Source: Sporolactobacillus pectinivorans
GTDB lineage: Bacteria; Bacillota; Bacilli; Bacillales; Sporolactobacillaceae
NCBI RefSeq assembly: GCF_002802965.1
Contig: NZ_NXGA01000001.1
Location: 1,335,484-1,399,483, forward strand
Reading direction: 5' to 3'
Length of the DNA stretch: 64,000 bases
A model generated the notes under the pieces. It saw nothing but the letters and a program-made list of their open reading frames with translations. It was not told where the DNA came from and did no database searches. Position numbers and translations under genes: made by a program. This document shows, one piece after another, positions 59,302 to 64,000 of this stretch (positions within the stretch are counted from its first letter, which is position 1; every line of letters starts with the position of its first letter).

Positions 59302-59332
59302 TTTTAAAGCCTAAAGTTCACTTTAGGTCAAT
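59302..59332 (-). promoter_or_regulatory. MerR-type promoter for the MFS gene (19-bp spacer with dyad)
   Basis: On the minus strand TTGACC (59332-59327), a 19-base spacer, then TAAAAT (59307-59302). The spacer and -35 edge contain the perfect dyad CCTAAAGT-TC-ACTTTAGG (59311-59328). A 19-bp spacer with a central dyad is the hallmark of MerR-controlled promoters. Confidence 0.72.
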
Positions 59333-59653
59333 GGGGATTTCAAAAAAGTTTAAAATAATTTTTGTTAACTTAACTCGAATGGTTCATTGAGCTCATCATA
59401 CAAGTGCTACTGTCTTAACGTGAGCCATATGGCTGTTAAATGACATATATCTGCATATTAATTTCAATCAAAACACCATGTAAATCAAGACCGCCTCTTT
59501 TATTTTTAACAGCTTGAAACGGTTGTCTGGACCATTGATAGTTTGTCTGTAGCAGAACTCTCCTGTAATTTATATTCCTTCCTTATTTCCGATCTGACCA
59601 CAAAAATGACCATGAATCCATTTTTGTATGGGCAACGGTAAAAGTCATATTAT

Positions 59654-59684
59654 TTGACATAAAGTAAAGTTTATGGTTTACGAT
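59654..59684 (+). promoter_or_regulatory. MerR-type promoter for the SDR gene (19-bp spacer with dyad)
   Basis: TTGACA (59654-59659), 19 bases, TACGAT (59679-59684), with the dyad CATAAAGT-AA-AGTTTATG in between. The same architecture as the divergent promoter at 59302, so probably the same regulator (MerR gene at 60802). The remaining DNA of this 707-bp gap shows nothing else I can support. Confidence 0.65.
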
Positions 59685-59769
59685 TGTTGTGTTGTTCAGG
59701 TGCGTATTCGTTAAACCATGTACACATCTAAAATAAATAACTAGCATTATTTTTGGGAGGTAAATAAGT

Positions 59770-60513
59770 ATGATTAAAAACAAAGTCGTTGTGATTACAG
59801 GTGCTTCATCTGGAATCGGTGAAGCTACTGCAAAGTTATTAGCTGAAAAAGGTGCTCTCGTTGTATTGGGCGCCCGTCGTGAAGATAAGTTAAGGGCTTT
59901 GACAGACGAAATCAAAAGGCAAGGCGGCCAATCCGTTTATCGAGTGACGGATGTGGTTAATCCGGATGACAGCCAAAAACTTGTACAATTAGCTAAGGAT
60001 ACTTTCGGACGTCTCGATGTGATTTTCCTGAATGCCGGAATTATGCCGAATTCACCACTTTCAGAGTTAAAAACGGATGAATGGAATAAGATCATTGACG
60101 TTAACCTTAAAGGTGTTTTAAACGGCATCGCAGCAGTTCTGCCAACGTTTAAATCACAAAAATCCGGACACATTATCACCACGTCATCAGTGGCCGGGCT
60201 TAAAAGCTACCCAGCAGGTGCTATATACGGTGCGACAAAATGGGCTGTACGTGACCTAATGGAAGTTTTACGTATGGAATCCGCATTGGAAGGTAACAAC
60301 ATTCGCACGGCAACGATTTATCCAGCAGCCATCAATACGGAATTGTTGGATCAAATCACTGATAAAAAAACAGCTGGGGATATGGAGAAAATTTATGAAC
60401 AATACGGCATTACGCCTGATCGTATAGCGAATGTTGTAGCCTTTGCCATTAATCAGCCGGAAGATACGAATGTCAACGAGTTTACGATTGGACCAACAAA
60501 TCAACCTTGGTAA
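59770..60513 (+). CDS. SDR-family oxidoreductase
   Basis: 247-aa classical short-chain dehydrogenase: TGASSGIGEATAKLLAEKGA cofactor site, NAG in FLNAGIMPNS, catalytic Ser in TTSSVAGLKS, and Tyr-x-x-x-Lys in YGATKWAVRD. Close to the YdfG/serine-dehydrogenase-like group often induced by aldehydes or oxidants. GGGAGGTAA ribosome-binding site just upstream of ATG 59770. Confidence 0.92.
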   Translation: MIKNKVVVITGASSGIGEATAKLLAEKGALVVLGARREDKLRALTDEIKRQGGQSVYRVTDVVNPDDSQKLVQLAKDTFGRLDVIFLNAGIMPNSPLSELKTDEWNKIIDVNLKGVLNGIAAVLPTFKSQKSGHIITTSSVAGLKSYPAGAIYGATKWAVRDLMEVLRMESALEGNNIRTATIYPAAINTELLDQITDKKTAGDMEKIYEQYGITPDRIANVVAFAINQPEDTNVNEFTIGPTNQPW

Positions 60514-60801
60514 TCGTGGGAAATATAAAAGAACAAACTGATAATTGCTAGTCATAATCATAAATGATATAACGCACAAGAAAGGTCGAGACAAAATAAG
60601 AGCGCACAGAAATTGATTTTTCTATGTGCTCTTATATATTTGACGAAAAAGTCCCAGTAGACCCAAAACTAAGCATCCGGGTAATAGTATGACAATCGGC
60701 CCGGCTGAACTTCAGATGCGTCAACCATTCGATCACTGGGTCCTTAAAAAGATTGGTTTAGGCAGTATGAGCGTATGCCCCAAGTCTATTCCCTTTTATT
60801 A
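60514..60801 (+). terminator. Terminator-like hairpin and unidentified sequence
   Basis: AAGAGCGCACAGAAA / TTTCTATGTGCTCTT (60598-60633) is a long stem without a proper T run, suited to end both the SDR and merR transcripts. Between 60650 and 60780 the minus strand reads FKDPVIEWLTHLKFSRADCH with no start, possibly a transposase scrap. Confidence 0.55.
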
Positions 60802-61212
60802 TTATAATTTTGAAATTGTTTTTTCCGTATTTTTATGAATAGATTCTGTTCCAGCTTCCAATGCAGTTTTGTAATACCAACATTTATAGTTAATAGTTTC
60901 TGCTGTCTTTTTTATCTTTTCCAATTGAGCCTCTACGACAGCCTTTCGTTCCAAGAACATGTCATAGCGCTGCTGTAAGGTGGAATCTCCATGAGAACAC
61001 CAATCAATGAAACTTTTAATGTTTTTGATCGGCATTCCGGTAACTTTAAGACATTCGATTACTTTTAACGTATCCAAATCAGAGTCATTAAAGACACGGA
61101 TACCGCTGTCGGTACGCTCTAAATGAGGCAACAGGCCTTCCTTGTCGTAGTATCGTAAAGTAGGTATTGTGAGATTCAACATCTTAGCAACTTCACCAAT
61201 TGAATAAGGCAT
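60802..61212 (-). CDS. MerR-family regulator
   Basis: 136 aa. N-terminal winged HTH MPYSIGEVAKMLNLTIPTLR YYDKEGLLPHLERTDSGIRV, then a long coiled-coil (QRYDMFLERKAVVEAQLEKI). Short C-terminus without metal-binding cysteines in MerR order, like AdhR/YraB aldehyde or electrophile sensors that control SDR enzymes. A dyad CATAAA-n12-TTTATG (61238-61261) upstream resembles the SDR promoter dyad, so autoregulation is likely. Confidence 0.9.
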   Translation of the reverse strand: MPYSIGEVAKMLNLTIPTLRYYDKEGLLPHLERTDSGIRVFNDSDLDTLKVIECLKVTGMPIKNIKSFIDWCSHGDSTLQQRYDMFLERKAVVEAQLEKIKKTAETINYKCWYYKTALEAGTESIHKNTEKTISKL

Positions 61213-61348
61213 GATTTATTTCCCCTTTCAAAGCAAGCATAAATCTCAAGTTAGCTTTATGTCATTTTAAAAAAATATCACAGAAATTGTTTAATGTCAA
61301 TTTCAATTCCTCCAAAATCCCCATCGAAAATTAACTTTAAGTAATGTC

Positions 61349-63376
<2,028 letters not shown>

Positions 63377-63415
63377 TTTAAATTAATACAAAAAATGAAG
63401 ATATGCGAAGTATCT

Positions 63416-63600
63416 TTAAGTTCTATGGCAGCGATGCACTGCTAAATCTTTACTTTTCAACTTCAGCATGGCTGCGAAAATCACCTCACGATCATCATGG
63501 CCAAGAAAAAAGCGTGCCACTTCAGCGGCCTCGCTTGGTTGCGCATTTAAATAACGATGAAGGGGTTTTGAACTATATTGAGGCGTAGTTAGATAAAAAC
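63416..63600 (-). pseudogene. RadC-like (JAB domain) fragment
   Basis: Minus-strand PSEAAEVARFFLGHDDREVI then FAAMLKLKSKDLAVHRCHRT, resembling the middle of RadC proteins (a 'DRE' followed by 'LNTKNxVxAVHxCHxG'). It stops short of the metal-binding HxHPSG. Probably a relic from a phage or plasmid-borne radC; assignment rests on a short stretch. Confidence 0.42.
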
Positions 63601-64000
63601 GACAGGCAAAATTAGCAGCACCTGGGTGCATTCACTTTTGGTGTCATGCGAAGACAAAGCTAAGTAGTATTAATAAAGAAAGATTTGTTAGGACAGGTAT
63701 TCAAGCGCTGACTGATTCTTGATTGAACTATTTCACTTAAAGTTTTTTACTTTCTGCTTCTGTTAGACAAACGGTGTTCTGTGCACTAATAAAATCAATC
63801 AAAACAATTAGATTATTATCGTTTTAGGCTAATTACAAAGTCCACATTCGAGTAACTTTCCTCGTTTTCCAAAGACAAACGCCCCAGCTAAACTTATTCA
63901 TAGATTTGACTTTGTTTAATCCTCGTTGAATTCCCCTGTGTAGCAATACTTTACGCTTTCAATGCTTTTCACAAGGACTAAATTAGGTAAATATATGTCA
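63601..64000. other. Window end, no gene seen
   Basis: 400 AT-rich bases with no supported coding frame, RNA gene or clear promoter. Confidence 0.4.

Noticed and set aside
59583..59915. Minus-strand frame opposite the SDR start
   Set aside because: It runs across the MerR-type promoter and antisense to the SDR gene; no ribosome-binding site.

Overview
The window reads as chromosomal DNA of a low-to-moderate G+C, endospore-forming member of the Bacillales. The evidence is a GerA/GerB/GerC-type germinant receptor set, several candidate cre (CcpA) sites, PTS sugar operons, an S-box SAM riboswitch, SmpB with a one-piece tmRNA, and Bacillus-like TreR and Est proteins. The sugar gene content, with the tagatose-6-phosphate pathway beside a decayed Leloir pathway, would suit a fermentative, facultatively anaerobic lineage such as Sporolactobacillaceae. 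That placement is inference, not something the sequence proves.

Layout, 1-20.5 kb (core, well conserved): the end of pgk, then tpiA and eno (with no phosphoglycerate mutase between them), an AraC regulator and a DUF2231 membrane protein. Next comes a compact same-strand [NiFe]-hydrogenase locus (5.4-16.9 kb): Tat-exported small subunit, large subunit, a single protein fusing the membrane cytochrome b to the maturation protease, a small cysteine-rich protein, hypA-B-F-C-D-E, and tatA-tatC. This is nearly everything needed to build, mature and export a membrane-bound uptake-type hydrogenase. Then secG, est and rnr.

20.5-28.9 kb: a 21-bp-period repeat; a trehalose operon (treA, EIIA, EIIBC, an esterase-like hydrolase, treR); a HAD phosphatase; smpB and ssrA. 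A fossil tyrosine recombinase lies just after ssrA, a common integration site.

29.2-39.4 kb: a galactose/tagatose-6-phosphate island. It holds a galactitol-family PTS (EIIB and EIIC on the minus strand, EIIA on the plus strand), two different lacAB isomerase pairs, lacC, lacD, a DeoR/LacR regulator and a LacX-like mutarotase. Three copies of a small palindromic intergenic repeat lie at its edges and inside it. 39.6-43.7 kb: germinant receptor genes split into two convergent units (gerA-gerC on plus, gerB plus a tiny membrane protein on minus).

44.1-48.7 kb: a Leloir galactose locus in collapse. galR, galT, galM and galK each carry a frameshift and/or truncation; only galE is intact. With the intact tagatose-6-phosphate genes nearby, this looks like one galactose route replacing the other, though assembly indels must be excluded.

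48.7-64 kb: an AT-richer accessory region. It contains a SAM riboswitch separated by gene debris from a cyclase-family hydrolase and an amino-acid permease, a DoxX-like protein, a rearranged IS3 element, an IS66 fragment, an IS4-type element with a frameshifted transposase that has landed at the start of an acetyltransferase gene, several pseudogenes, a TetR/SDR divergent pair with two matching operators, and an MFS/SDR/MerR set with two promoters of the 19-bp-spacer MerR type.
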